The notes under the pieces are model-generated. The model saw nothing but the letters and a program-made list of their open reading frames with translations. It was not told the origin of the DNA and did no database searches. Of a stretch of DNA of 64,000 nucleotides, positions 33,747-45,087 are shown in pieces. The position numbers were made by a program, and so were the translations under genes. The stretch spans positions 186,001-250,000 of the forward strand of contig NC_018393.1 in assembly GCF_000208865.1 (NCBI RefSeq), in the 5' to 3' direction. How positions within the stretch are numbered: position 1 is the stretch's first letter; each line of letters starts with the position of its first letter. This stretch comes from Neospora caninum Liverpool (lineage: Eukaryota; Apicomplexa; Conoidasida; Eucoccidiorida; Sarcocystidae).

Positions 33747-36639
33747 TCACTTCTTCTTCGTCACTTTCTTCTTGATAGGATGCATCGCCACATGGGCACC
33801 CTTTATCGTGTAGGGATTCGCCTGGAGATGGCTGAAGAGCGACATGGTCAACGTGCCGACGGCGCATTTGTCGTAGCCGTGGACAGTCAGAAGCAAACCT
33901 AAGGGGACAGCAGCCGGACATCGAAAACATGTAAACCTTTTTTCAGAAAGCACTTGGACGTCGAACCTTTGGCGGAAACGGGGAAAACTCCAACCACCCT
34001 CACACCGGCGAAACTGTGCAGCCCTCTCAAGAGTGTATCCGGTATCGGGTAATCCATCCAACGCATGCGATGACGGTCCGAGCCGAAAACGCCTCACGGA
34101 CAGGCAGGTACAGACCGAAAGACGGCAGCACAAACTTGTCCGGAAGACGTTTTTTCGCGAATCGCCGCAGGACGGTGCTGCCCGAAACTTTCCCTGTACA
34201 GTCGTGCGTCTCCAGCGCCACCAATGTCGGCGCGTCTTTATCCCTCGCCTCTCTGCCAAACTTGCCGCAACGCAGTTCGGCGTCGCCGCCCATCGGCCAT
34301 ATCTCCGTGGATGCGGACGACAAGCTAGGCCTCCACTACCCAGTGATCTACCGCTGCAAAGCTCGCGCGGGTGTCTCTTCCTCTCTTCCTCTCCTCGCAT
34401 CTCCGCGCGTGTGCGTATCCACGGACTCGCCATCTTTCTCAGGAAGCGTCTCGTTTTTCCCCCAGGGTAGCCAAAAAAACTGTGGTTCTCGGGCGCTCGG
34501 CATCCGCCACTGACGACCGCGCGTTCCGGCGAAACGGCTCCGGTTCCCAGAGCGAGCAAACGTGAAAAAGAAGACGCACCTCGTTTGTCCACGAAAATCT
34601 TCGCTCGAGTCGCGTACTGCTCGGCGAGGCGCCTCAGCGCCAGGGGCTTCACCCCGACGCCCAGCCTGCGAACAGCGCATTCGGAAACGAGACACCAGAG
34701 AGAAGAAAGAGGAGGTGGAGCGCGAAGCGTCACGAGAAAAAGAAGACGGGAAAGGAGAGAGACAAACCGACACGGAGACGCGCAAGCAAGCGCGCAAAAA
34801 AGGGGGAGAAGCAACACACGACGGCGAGGACTTGCCTTCTCGCGCGAGAGAAGGAAAGCCCGTCCGGTTCGTTTCCAGCAGCTTCGTGCACCTGAGAGAT
34901 CACCCTGAAGCGGATCGGGTTTGGCGTCGGAAAAACTCCAGCCGTCGTCTGCTTGCCACACACTTTCTCTCTGTTCTTTCGCCCTCTCTGTCTCTCGTCC
35001 CGCCTCCTCGCCTTCCGCTTTTCCGCTCTCCTGCGGATTCTGTGCCGTACCTGACCATGAGATTCGGCCACTCAGGATCGAAGTACGCTTTGACGCCTCT
35101 CCCCTCGAGAATCAGCTGGCAGGCGAACCCGCGAGTGCTCTCGAAAATCGCGTTTTCCAGCTCTTTGCTGTGGAGATACGCAGGCTTGGCAGACGCCACG
35201 AAGCACAGAGACTGGCCGCGGCCGGTCTGTACACTGACGCCGCCTTCGGGAGAGGTCGAGGCGGCGGGGGTGTCTGCGGTCTTTGACTCCACGAGATGGT
35301 GATAGTACGTGAGCGGGACAGCCCGAGCTCTCCTGGAACGGACAGAGAAGGCGAGAGAGCACGGAGCAGAACGGCGTGGGACAGACTACGTTTCAAAACA
35401 ACTCGCTCTACGAATACTCACGTGAAGAAAACGCCACTGAAGATACTAAAATTTAGGTTTCAGGAAAAAGCAATGGAGTAAAACAGACGGGAGAGAAGGG
35501 GGAGAGAGAGCTCGGTGCTGTGAAGCTGCGAACGGAGCGCTTTGCACAAGGAGATAGAGCGCAGAGGATCTTGAAAGGCAAGCTGAGACGAGGGAGACAC
35601 GCGTGGCACGGGAAACACTCGACAGACGAGAGAAGGGACGAAATCTGAAGAGGCGGAAGATGCCAGGCAGAGGGAGCGGCATCAGAGACGAAATCCGAGG
35701 AGAGCGCTGGCGTTTTCTCTGGATCTTCCAGATCGCTCACCGGAAGAAGTAATTCGAGCCTAAGCGTCGGATTTGCTGAGGCAGCCGCGTGGAATGCAGC
35801 TGGGGGGTGTCTGCTTCGTTCTCGTCCTTGCTTTCTGGCAAGTGTGGCAAGTTGATGTTGGACCCATTGAGAACCTCTGCCGCGCCTCGGAAGAAAGCGT
35901 CGTAGCCGTAACTCCCGCCGACGCCGAAGCAGCGCCGCGTCGAGAGCAGAGAAGGCCGAGAAGGCGGAGAAAGACAGGGAGGCGGAGAAAGACAGGAAGG
36001 CGGAGAAAGACAGGAAGGCGGAGAAAGACAGGACGGAGGCGACGTGGGTTTGTGTGGAGAAAGCATAGGACTTCGCGAAGGAGAGGCGAAAGGCGCAGAC
36101 GCAGAAGAAACCGAGAGAGAGTTCCGGGAGAGAGAAGAGACGAGAGGGAGGGACAGAGATCGAGGAGACACGGAAGTGTGTGAAGCGTCGGCGACAGACC
36201 TGTCTCCTTCGGCAGTTGAGACGGCCTGTTTTCTCTTCCCACCGGAGCACCAGTTTCCCTCTCCCGCCGTCGAGACCGGCGCGGGTCCGCCTCTCTCAGA
36301 CGGCAAAAAAGGAGAGAACAACGGGATCTCTCGGCTGTGGAGGCGCCTTCGTCCTTCTCTGAGAAGCCGCGCGCCTGTCGCCATCTCGGCCGTCGAGAAG
36401 GAAGAAGACGCGGAGTCAGGCGAACGGCTCCCCACGAGGAGAGAAGAACGCGAAGAGAGAGAGAGACGAGAGGAGGACAAGGGAGAGAGAGGAAAACGAG
36501 AGAAAGGCCTCGCCACCGTTCGCGGAAAGCCGAGGCGGGTGGCTTCGAGTTGCCAGGTGAAGCAACGGACTCGAGGGGAGAAAAGGACGAAAATCGGGAA
36601 GAAGACAGCAGCACAGGCCGGGAGACAGTCCCCGTCCAT
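33747..36639 (-). CDS. Organellar (probably mitochondrial) ribosomal protein uL6 / L6
   Basis: Four exons, 36639-35741, 35332-35051, 34665-34580 and 33898-33747, join with consistent phases into 473 codons including the stop. The C-terminal half is ribosomal protein L6: FACQLILEGRGVKAYF corresponds to the GF-K-L-x-x-x-GVGYRA segment, then RLGVGVKPLALRRLAEQY, KIFVDKR, and GYDKCAVGTLTMSLF matches the G-x-DKQxVGQxAAxIR signature. The protein ends in a Lys-rich tail, KKKVTKKK. The ATG at 36639 is chosen because the longer frame starts only at a TTG. About 270 residues precede the L6 core: a hydrophobic stretch near residues 7-21, Ser/Arg-rich sequence typical of organellar leaders, and a CLSPPS repeat. 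L6 is encoded in the apicoplast genome of the apicomplexans I know, so a nuclear copy most likely serves the mitochondrial ribosome; this is inference. A start at the later Met at about 36384 is possible. Confidence 0.8.
35961..36032 (+). repeat. 18-bp tandem repeat, 4 copies, in uL6 exon 1
   Basis: Four copies of AAGGCGGAGAAAGACAGG (the second starts with G) encode CLSPPS-type hexapeptides on the minus strand in the N-terminal extension of the uL6 protein. The extension is outside the conserved ribosomal core, so the repeat probably evolves freely. Confidence 0.9.
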
Positions 36640-37982
36640 GAAGAAACGCCCTTTTCTGTGGTTCTGAGAAGACGCCTGCCGATTTCCTCCTTTCTGCAGA
36701 TGCAAAAAGTTGCAATGTCGAGATCCCCGACCTTCTTCAGAAGCAGAGAAGAGTTACCAGAACACGAGAGACAAAGCGGGGAGGGGTATGTGTGCCCAAT
36801 TAAAGGGAAAAAAACTCGGCATCTCCGGAATTTCCACAGTCGTTTTCTCGCTCTCCGCGGTCCCGCTCAGATCCGAGAGTGATGTGTCGCCGTCTTCCCT
36901 CCCCTCTGCACGAGCTTTGGGAAGGGAAAGGGCTCTTTTTCGGCGGAGAGATTCGAGTTTCTTTTCCCTCGCTCCTCAGATCTCGTTTCTTAGGAAAGAT
37001 CCTTGAAAAGCCGAGGAAAGAAAAAACGCAAGAAGGCGGGATCCGAACAGACTCAGCGTCGAAGACCCAGCAACTCTCGCGAATGTTGCCAGCGTGTCCT
37101 GTGCGCGAGAGAGGAAAAGAGAGACGGAACGAGAAGCATGTGCAGCCTTCTTTTCGCGTTTTTTCCTAGCCGTTCAAAATGCCTCCCTCTCGTCTCCTTT
37201 CTCAGTTTTCAGCTGTCCCTACCCTTTCTTCGCCGCCGACGGCGACTCTTCTTCTCGGCCACTCTACAGTGTGTCTCTCGGGGTCCGCTTTTTTTCTCGT
37301 TGACTGCTGGTCCACAAGCAGGGATTCTGCCTTTCTCTGCGTTTTTTCTTCCTTTCTCGAGACGCCTCGACACCTCCAGAAGCGCCTTCTCTCTTCGCCC
37401 ATTTGAACAAACGGTAATTTTTCTCTCTGTCTTGTCGGCGAGGGGAAGACCTCCGTGTCTCGTTGATCCCTCGCCTCCGTTTTCTGCTCTTCTCGTGCTT
37501 CCAAAACACAGACTGTATATACATCTGAGGCAGCTGGCCTTTTCTCTTTTTCCCTCGCCTCGACTCGCACCACCTTTTTCCTTCTTTCCCTCTTTCCCAT
37601 GTGTGGAGTCGTGCCGTTCTTCAGAGGGATTCGTTTCCCTCGGCTTCTCTAGGGTTCTCGCCGCGCACATGAAGAGGGGCGAGACAGGCTGTGTCTGTCT
37701 CTCCGGGCGAGTGTTACAAGACTTCCGTCCTTTCCACTGTCCTCCAAAGAAATACTTCCATCTCGCGGATATCCTCTTTGGAACACCTGCGCAACTGTCC
37801 CCGCGTTCTGTCTATCGCTATCCTCTGCTATCGGTATACTGTATTAATGTGCGTACATCTACACATTCCTGTCGGCGTAGACGGACGTATTTCCGTGGAT
37901 GTTTAGGTATACATCTGATAGAGTTACACGCATATATGTATATACGCCTTTTCAGAACTTTTGTGACGTTGTGCTACAGAAA
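36640..37982. promoter_or_regulatory. Divergent promoter region between uL6 and SRP receptor alpha genes
   Basis: The two start codons (36639 minus, 37983 plus) are head to head, 1.3 kb apart, so both promoters and 5' leaders must lie here. The right part is strongly pyrimidine-rich on the plus strand. AGAGACG occurs at 37120-37126. No convincing protein-coding frame was found: the 327-codon plus frame from 37003 is Ser/Phe/Leu-rich low-complexity sequence and ends at 37986, overlapping the true start in another frame. Confidence 0.5.
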
Positions 37983-40900
37983 ATGATAGATGCGATTTGC
38001 GCCTTTACCCGCGGGGGCGTCGTCCTCTGGAGTTTCTGCTTCGCCAAGGTCCAGGGCTCTCCCTTCGATCACCTCATCAAAAATGTCCTCCTAGAGGTAA
38101 GGAAGAGATCTTTTTTATTGCTGCGAGCTCTCTGCCAGCCTCAACAAACTCGTGGACTGTCTACCTTGCTCCCTCTTCTCTCGCGGCCGGCCTCTTTCTC
38201 CCCTTCTCTTTTTTCTCGCCGGCTCCCCGTCGTCTCTCGCTGTCACTCCCTTTGCTTGTCTCTGTCCTTTTCCCTCTTTCTTTTTTCTCCTCTTCTCTCT
38301 TCCCCTCCCTCGGTGTCTTTCCTTCCCTCTGTCTCTCGTTTTCCCTCCCGCGTATCTCCAGGCAGATATATATATATATATATATATATATATGGAGTGG
38401 AGTTGCTGCTCGAATGTTCAGGAGCGTTCCGGAAGCTGTAGCGCGACAGTTTCTCCGTACACGCTTCAGTGGAAGTTCCTGAACAACTTGGAGATTGTTT
38501 TCGTCGTCATCTATCGCGGCATGGCGCAGATCGCCTTCTTGGATGCTCTCCTTGATCAAACAGCTCTGGCGTTTGTGAAGCACATGGAGGGGAGAAAAGG
38601 TACTGTTTGCTTTTCTGAAAGGGAGTCTCTGCAGCTCCACTGCCCGACGTCGTGTTCCCTGTAGTTCTCTCCTCTTTCTCGGGTATCTGTGGCAACCTCT
38701 CATCTCCTCTCGCGACTTCCCCCCTGTTCTGCGCGTTTCTTCTCTTTTTTCCACCGCCTTTCCGTTTTCTCTCTTTCTTCTGATGCTTTCTTCCTCTTCT
38801 TCGTCTGTTTTCTTCGTCCGGCCTCCTCTGTTTCTGGGGCGCCGCAGCGACCCACTGTCCTCTGCAGATCTGTCGTCTGTTGGGTTTTTCCCGTCCGTCG
38901 GGTCCCTGTGTCCTCTCTTTTTCGTTTTGCTCTCAACTCAGCCTGCTGTCGCGCTGTTTGTTCCATCTTCGCGCTTCTGCCTCTGTCTTACGGGCGGTCT
39001 CTCCTTTCGCATTTTTGCTCTTTTGCGTCTCCTCTCCCAGCCCTGGACTTCGTCGCGAGTCCCCCCAGCACACCCTTCGACGAAACCTTCGTGCAGCTCT
39101 TCACCTCTCTGTATCAGCAGCAGAGAGAGAGAAAGACGAATCAGGTGAAAGCCGGCGGGAACGCGGGAGGCTACAAACCGAAGAAGAAGAAAGGCAACGC
39201 AGGTAAGGGCCAGCGCCAAGGAAGGAGAGACGAACGATGACGCACACACACACACACGTGGCGGCGTCGCATCTCGGTGTCTGAGGCGGGATGCATAGAC
39301 GCAGGCCATCGAGGAAAGCAGGCGGAAGAGAGATAGCAAGGGAAGGAAACAAGGAACAGCAGAACGCGACAGACGAAGAGGAGAGGAGAGAACAGGGACG
39401 AAAAGAGGAGAGTGCCTTCAAGAGGATCGGTGACTGAGAGAAACCACGTCTGGGAGGGGAAAGGCTCGGAGGAGGAAGAGGGAGAGACACTCTTTTGCGC
39501 TCTTCTGTGTTGCGCTGGCCGCCCCAGATGAAGACGACGAGGAAGGCGACGGCGACGAAGATGCTCGCGGAAAGAAGAAAGGCCCACGGAGACCGATGAT
39601 GCCGTGGGATTCCAATCAACGGGTAACCAAAAAGAACATGGACACCCTCGACTTTAGGTAAGAGGAAGCGGCAACCCTTTTCGGTGCCGCACGTTTGTGT
39701 GTTTGCGTTTTCCCCGCGCCTGTTTCGATGCCTTCCACTTCCCGGAGGTTTGCTCCACCCTTCGATTCGACATCAGAGAGATCGTAGAACCGGACGAATC
39801 GAGCGGTCGAGTCCGGTGTCTGTTTTACGTTTCTTCCAGCAAGAAAGCGGCGTCGAATGGAGACGTGCAAAACGGAGACACCAGCATGGCGATGATGGAG
39901 CGAGCGATCTACGGTAGGCGAGAAAGCTTTTCCGTCCGGTCGTGGTCCCCCTGCCTCCTCTTGTCTCTTTTTCGGCTTCCGTCTTGTCTCTTCCCGCGTT
40001 CTCGCTGTCTTTTCTGGTCTCCAATCTGCACACGGTGTGTCATTGCTTTCTTTTGCTTCTGTCCCACCGTGCACTCGGGCGGCGTCTCGGAGTTCCTGCT
40101 GGCGTTTCCCGCCTTTTCTGTCCTTATCTCTCTTCGTGTTCGGTTTTCCCTCTTCGCTTTTCCAGGCGCCGACGAGGAGCTAGAGGATTCGGAAGACGAA
40201 GATGCGCTCCTCGAAAATGAAGTGAACGAAGCAGCCACTTCGGGCTGGTTTGGCCGCATCGCTTCGAAGCTCCAAACGTTCACGGGTGAGAATTCGAAGA
40301 GTCCGTGAAACACTTCTTTTTCGCAGTCCTGCTGTATATACACGGACAACGCATCTCCCACTTCCGACGTTTTCCGCTCGTTAAACCCGCACGTTTCGAT
40401 GGCTTTCATTTGAGAGTTAGGCGCCGCGTTTTCAAGGGCTCCGCGGATCGAATCCGTTTCCGCGTGGCGCCTGTTCAGTAACGAGATGAAACCGGTCTGC
40501 GCCTAGACGTCGCTCCGTCTCTCTCCGTGAGGGGAAAGGCTGCGTGCGGCGATGCGGCGCTAAAAGCCGCTCGCCTTCCTCCGTTGAGGATTCTCGTCCA
40601 GAGCGTTGCTCCCCCGTCGTGCTGTGCAGCTTCTGTCCCGACAAGTGGAGGAAGAACGTCTGCATGCGGCTAGCCAGCAGGCTCTTTCCTCTCTTCTAGG
40701 AAGCCGTAATGAGAGTCGCAGAACAGACTGAGTGGCCAGACGCGTGGTATTTTCTGAGATGTGTGTGAGGGCTTGAGGAATCGGTGCACGAGGAAGGGGC
40801 GGTCTGCGGGTTTTGCGTGTGTCTGAATCTTTTCCCCGGAGTTTCCTTTTCCGTGTCTCAGGCAACAAGCTGCTCACCGACGCGGACATCGCAGAGACGC

Positions 40901-43900
40901 TCCCGGCGTTCCGGGCCCATCTCGCAGGTCCATTGTTTGCCAGGGGAGACGGGAGGACGAGGGAAAGAGCGGGAAATGCAGAGGAACCGAGACAGTTTCA
41001 GACAGCGCGAGGGCTGACGACAGAAAGACAAAAGAGGGGAGAGGGAGTCGGGGCGGTCGAGCAGCATACGGCGGAGGCAGACGAAGCGAGGGGCGGCGAG
41101 GAGTGGAGAACCGGATCGGGGAGAGACACACTGGAGGACGCAGTGCTGGGATGAAGAGAGAACATGCACAGGCGTACTTCTCGATCGAATAATAGACTCT
41201 TTGTCTTTTTCGTTTCAGGGAAGAATGTGGCTGAGGAAGTCATTGATCTCCTTCTCCACTCTGTCCAGTCGCGTCTGAAAGGGACCCGCACGGCATCCTT
41301 CACAACGGTTCATCAAACAGTCCGTATGGCGACGCGCGACGCCATCGTTAAGATTTTGACTCCAAAAAAGTAAGGAAACGCTTCTTTCGACTTCCTGCTG
41401 ACAACGACCACGGAATTTGCTGCATTATGTAGACACCGTTTCTGGAACCTTTGCCGCGTGTGTAGAGATACACATAGGTGAGATGGCGTTCTCCATAGTG
41501 GACGAGGCCGCTAGGGAATTCTGGACTCCGCAGAGCCCGTGGTGACGTTTTTGTCGCGATTCGACCAGCTGCGCCACGTCGAAAATCTCTGAAAAGTTTC
41601 AGGAAGTCTCTGTTTCCGGCGTCGCCGCGGTCCATTGTGTCGCTGAAGCACGTTTTTATCTCCCGGTCGTTTCTCCCCGACCGTCTCGCCGCTTTCTGCA
41701 GAACTGTCGACGTCTTACGCCTGGCTCTTGAGGCGAAAGCCGAAGGCCGAGTCTTCTCAATCGTCTTCTTGGGCGTTAACGGGGTTGGGAAATCAACCAA
41801 CCTCGCCAAGGTCGCGTACTACCTCAAACACGTACGTTTTTCGCTGCAGGCATGCATCCATATAAATGCGTATATGTTCATATTGCAGGAATATGTTTGC
41901 AGATGCATCTGCCCTTGTAAGTATGTATGGGCACCGTGATGGGGAATCGATTGCTGATGCAAACGTACACGCATGCGATAGGGACTTTATGTGGGCTAAT
42001 TCGTGGGTAGGTAGACAGCCTCTGAGAGCCTTGACGGGGTTCGTCTCTCGCCTCTCTTCGTCGTTTGCAAGCGCGCAAGCTTCTCGTGCATTCATCCTGT
42101 CGAAAAGGCGGCAATGCATGCAAAGAAATAGAGACGATTTTCGTATGCGGACCCTGACCCGCTGAACATTCTCCGTTTCAAAACGGTCGCTTGTCTCTTT
42201 TTCCAGAAAGGCAACCTCGATGTGTTGATTGCCGCCTGTGACACCTTCCGTGCTGGAGCCGTGGAGCAGCTGCGCACGCATTCGAGGTGAGGAAAAAAGC
42301 AGTTCAAGTCGAACAACGACTCCATTTCCGCTTCCCACGGCACCGTTCGTTGGTCTCCCTTTTCCCCGGCCTTGGTTCTGTTGAATCGTAATATGTTTCC
42401 CTGTTTTGGGCACCAAAAGTGTCTCTGGAGGAGTTCCATGCAAGCAATCACACTTCGAATTTTGGTTGTGGCGTGGACGCGGGGTAGCTGTCGTCTGTAT
42501 CGTTCTGTTTCCTCTTTTAAGAACTGGTCCACTTCCTGCAAAAGCTCCGTGTCGCGGGTGTTTGTTCGATCTCTTCTCTCCCTTTTCGCGGCTGTTCCTT
42601 CTCTTTGTCTTCGCCCCTCGCCGGCTTCCTCCTCCTTTCACTCTGTCGCGGAGTGTCTTCCTTCTGCCCTGTTCCTGTCCCTGCGTCTGGGGCTCGTCTT
42701 CTGCTCTCCTCTGTCTTCGGCCTTTTCTCTCGCCGCTCCATTTTCGTTTTCTCTCGCGCGTAAACGTCTCTTCAGATGCCTTCAGGTGCCTCTCTTTGAG
42801 AGAGGCTACGGGAAAGACGCAGCAGCGATTGCTCGGGAGGCGCTCGCCACGGCGCGCCAGGAAGGCAGAGATGTCGTCCTCATTGACACAGCCGGGCGCA
42901 TGCAGGTACAAGACAAAAGAAGCTCTTTAGACTTTGATAAAGCATTCCAAGTCCCCTCAGCCTTCGCGTAGCTCTCTCGACATGCATACCCGCGTGGTGA
43001 ACTTTACTGTAAAGCGAGACAGATAAAACAAATGGTCCATTGTTAGTGCACATCCCTCGTTGTTCTGTCGTGGACATCCAAGTGTTGCCTCTCTGTCGAC
43101 TGAGCTTGTTTTCCGGTGTCACGGAAAGCACCTGCGCAGCTGGTATGTCTGCCGATCTCTCTTCTCTGTTTTTTCGATCTGTTCGTACTTGAGTTTCCGT
43201 CCGTTTCTACACCCTCCTCCGTGTGCTTGTCCGAGCCTCGATCCTGCTTTGGCCGGTCTTTAGGTTTTATCGTTCTCTAAAATGCGTGCGTTTGATGTCT
43301 GTACGCTGCCGCCTCTCTGCTACTCTGTTAAAACGGATTCCTCACGCTTTTTCTTTCCGATTCGTTTGTTCCTTGTCTTTCCGATTCGTTTGTTCCTTTC
43401 CTTCCTCATCCTCGTGTGTGGCCACGCGAGTCAGCAACCTAGACTCTTTGGGGGTTCCAGCCGGGCGTTTCCTCGCGGGTGGGGCTCTCTCTTTGTGTTT
43501 GTGTCCTCGGTTGACGGTTCCCCTTCTGTTCCTTCCATTTGTTCCTTTTTCGAGCTCTCCCTGTTGCTCACGCCTTTTTAGGACAACGAGCCTCTCATGC
43601 GCTCGCTCGCAAAGCTGGTTGCCATCAATAACCCCGACATGATTCTCTTTGTGGGCGAGGCTCTCGTGGGCAACGACGCCGTGGACCAACTGAAGAAGTT
43701 CAATCAAGCTCTCGTAGATCTCACTGCCCTCGTAAGTTGACTTTCCAGCCGAGTCTTCTCTTCTCTCCTGTGTGCTCGCCTTTTCTGGCCTTTTCTTGTT
43801 CCATCGAGTTCTCTGTTCTCCTTCACCTCCGTAGCTTTCCACGTACTTCGTGTTTTGAGGTGTCTCCGCACTTGACAGGGCGGTCGGCCTCCTCGCACAG

Positions 43901-44934
43901 TTGACGGCATCATTCTCACCAAATTCGACACTGTCGATGATAAGGTAGGTTCGGAAGTATTCGCTCTCTTCAAGAGAAATTTCCTTCACCCGTTGCGGAC
44001 TCGTTATGCGCGAGGGCTCTTCACGTACTGTACGATAGCTTTATTGTTTCCCTGGACGACAACAGAGAGGCTCCAACATCATTGATATGCATATATGCAT
44101 ATATATATATATATATATATATGCTGTGTATGCGTTTAGATGTAAGTTGTTTGTGCACATGCCTATATAAACGTATGCATTTGTGTACAGTGGAGACGAG
44201 CGTGAATGTGCACCGTTTTTCCTCTTCCTTTTGGCCTCAGATAGGTTGTTTGTCACTGTCTTCGAGCAGACGCTGAAGTTCCGTGTCACGGTGTCGATGC
44301 CTCACAGAGCTCCTATCCGTTGGATCAACTACCAGTCCAAATCCGTTTTGTCCGTGTATAAAGAGTAGCGGATCCGGCGCAGTTTGGAGAGTCTTTCCCA
44401 TGCATGGTGTTTTGCGTTTTATCCGAGGCTCATCTTGCTCAGTTGCATTTTCCTGTCTCGCATGCTTGTCCGGCAGGTGGGCGCCGCCTTATCGATGGTG
44501 TACATCACAGGTCAACCGGTGGTCTTTGTGGGAACAGGGCAGAAGTATCCGAACTTGAAGAAACTGAATGTAAGCAATCTCTCTAACCTGCTTGCTTCTC
44601 CTTTTCGTTGTTGCTTCTTCGATGTCACTAGCTTTACAGTTTTTTGCTGTGCATGCATGCCTCGACTAGAAAAACAGAGTATGTACACACATGGATGTGA
44701 AGCCAAGTAAAACGATGGGGGTGCGATGAAGAGACAGAAGAAAGAGCTAGGTAAACCCACTGAAAAACTGATATATATATATATATATCCAGAGGGTCAG
44801 AACCGTGTGCACACGCATGTGTGCAACTGCATGTGTGTAAGGGAGCATTTTCGGATCCATTTGGTGTTTTGCGTGTGTCGCAAATTCTGTGTCCCGTGCA
44901 GCCGACGATGGTGGTCAAAGCGTTGCTCGACTGA
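37983..44934 (+). CDS. Signal recognition particle receptor subunit alpha (SR-alpha, docking protein)
   Basis: Fifteen exons were rebuilt: 37983-38096, 38422-38599, 39041-39202, 39528-39657, 39840-39913, 40166-40285, 40862-40927, 41219-41369, 41702-41831, 42207-42286, 42776-42905, 43582-43731, 43879-43944, 44477-44569 and 44902-44934. They total 1,677 nt, 558 residues plus stop, and every intron is GT-AG. The start [18 protein letters not shown] matches the SRX domain that binds SR-beta. A Lys-rich linker follows, then the NG domain with P-loop [33 protein letters not shown], and the closing TGQ and VGTGQ. The last exon encodes [10 protein letters not shown]. This GTPase docks SRP-ribosome complexes at the ER membrane for co-translational targeting. 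Length is close to other eukaryotic SR-alpha proteins. The gene is divergent from uL6. Exon 2 has an alternative upstream acceptor at 38361 (see findings). Confidence 0.95.
38366..38393. repeat. (AT)n microsatellite in intron 1 of SRP receptor alpha
   Basis: An uninterrupted run of about 14 AT dinucleotides sits 28 bases before the exon 2 acceptor, between two candidate acceptors (CCAG at 38361 and TTCAG at 38421). Such TA repeats are length-polymorphic in Toxoplasma. Confidence 0.95.
44101..44122. repeat. (AT)11 microsatellite, intron 13 of SRP receptor alpha
   Basis: A perfect AT run lies between exons 13 and 14, preceded by an imperfect ATATGCAT tract. Confidence 0.95.
44771..44788. repeat. 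(AT)9 microsatellite, last intron of SRP receptor alpha
   Basis: A perfect AT run lies about 110 bases before the final 33-nt exon. Confidence 0.95.
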
Positions 44935-45048
44935 ATCCCGTGATCAAAGTACCGTAAACGAGGAAGAGACCGAGTTATCATCGTCGTTCAAAGGCGTGAA
45001 CAAAATAAAAAGGGAAACAGCGTCTCCAGCGTAGGCGCACTTTGGACA

Positions 45049-45087
<39 letters not shown>

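Noticed and set aside
36640..36705. Upstream extension of the uL6 frame to 36705
   Set aside because: That frame begins at TTG, not ATG; the first ATG is at 36639.
37003..37986. 327-codon plus frame upstream of SRP receptor alpha
   Set aside because: Phe/Ser/Leu-rich translation of a pyrimidine-rich leader that stops within the SRP receptor start in another frame; more likely UTR or promoter.
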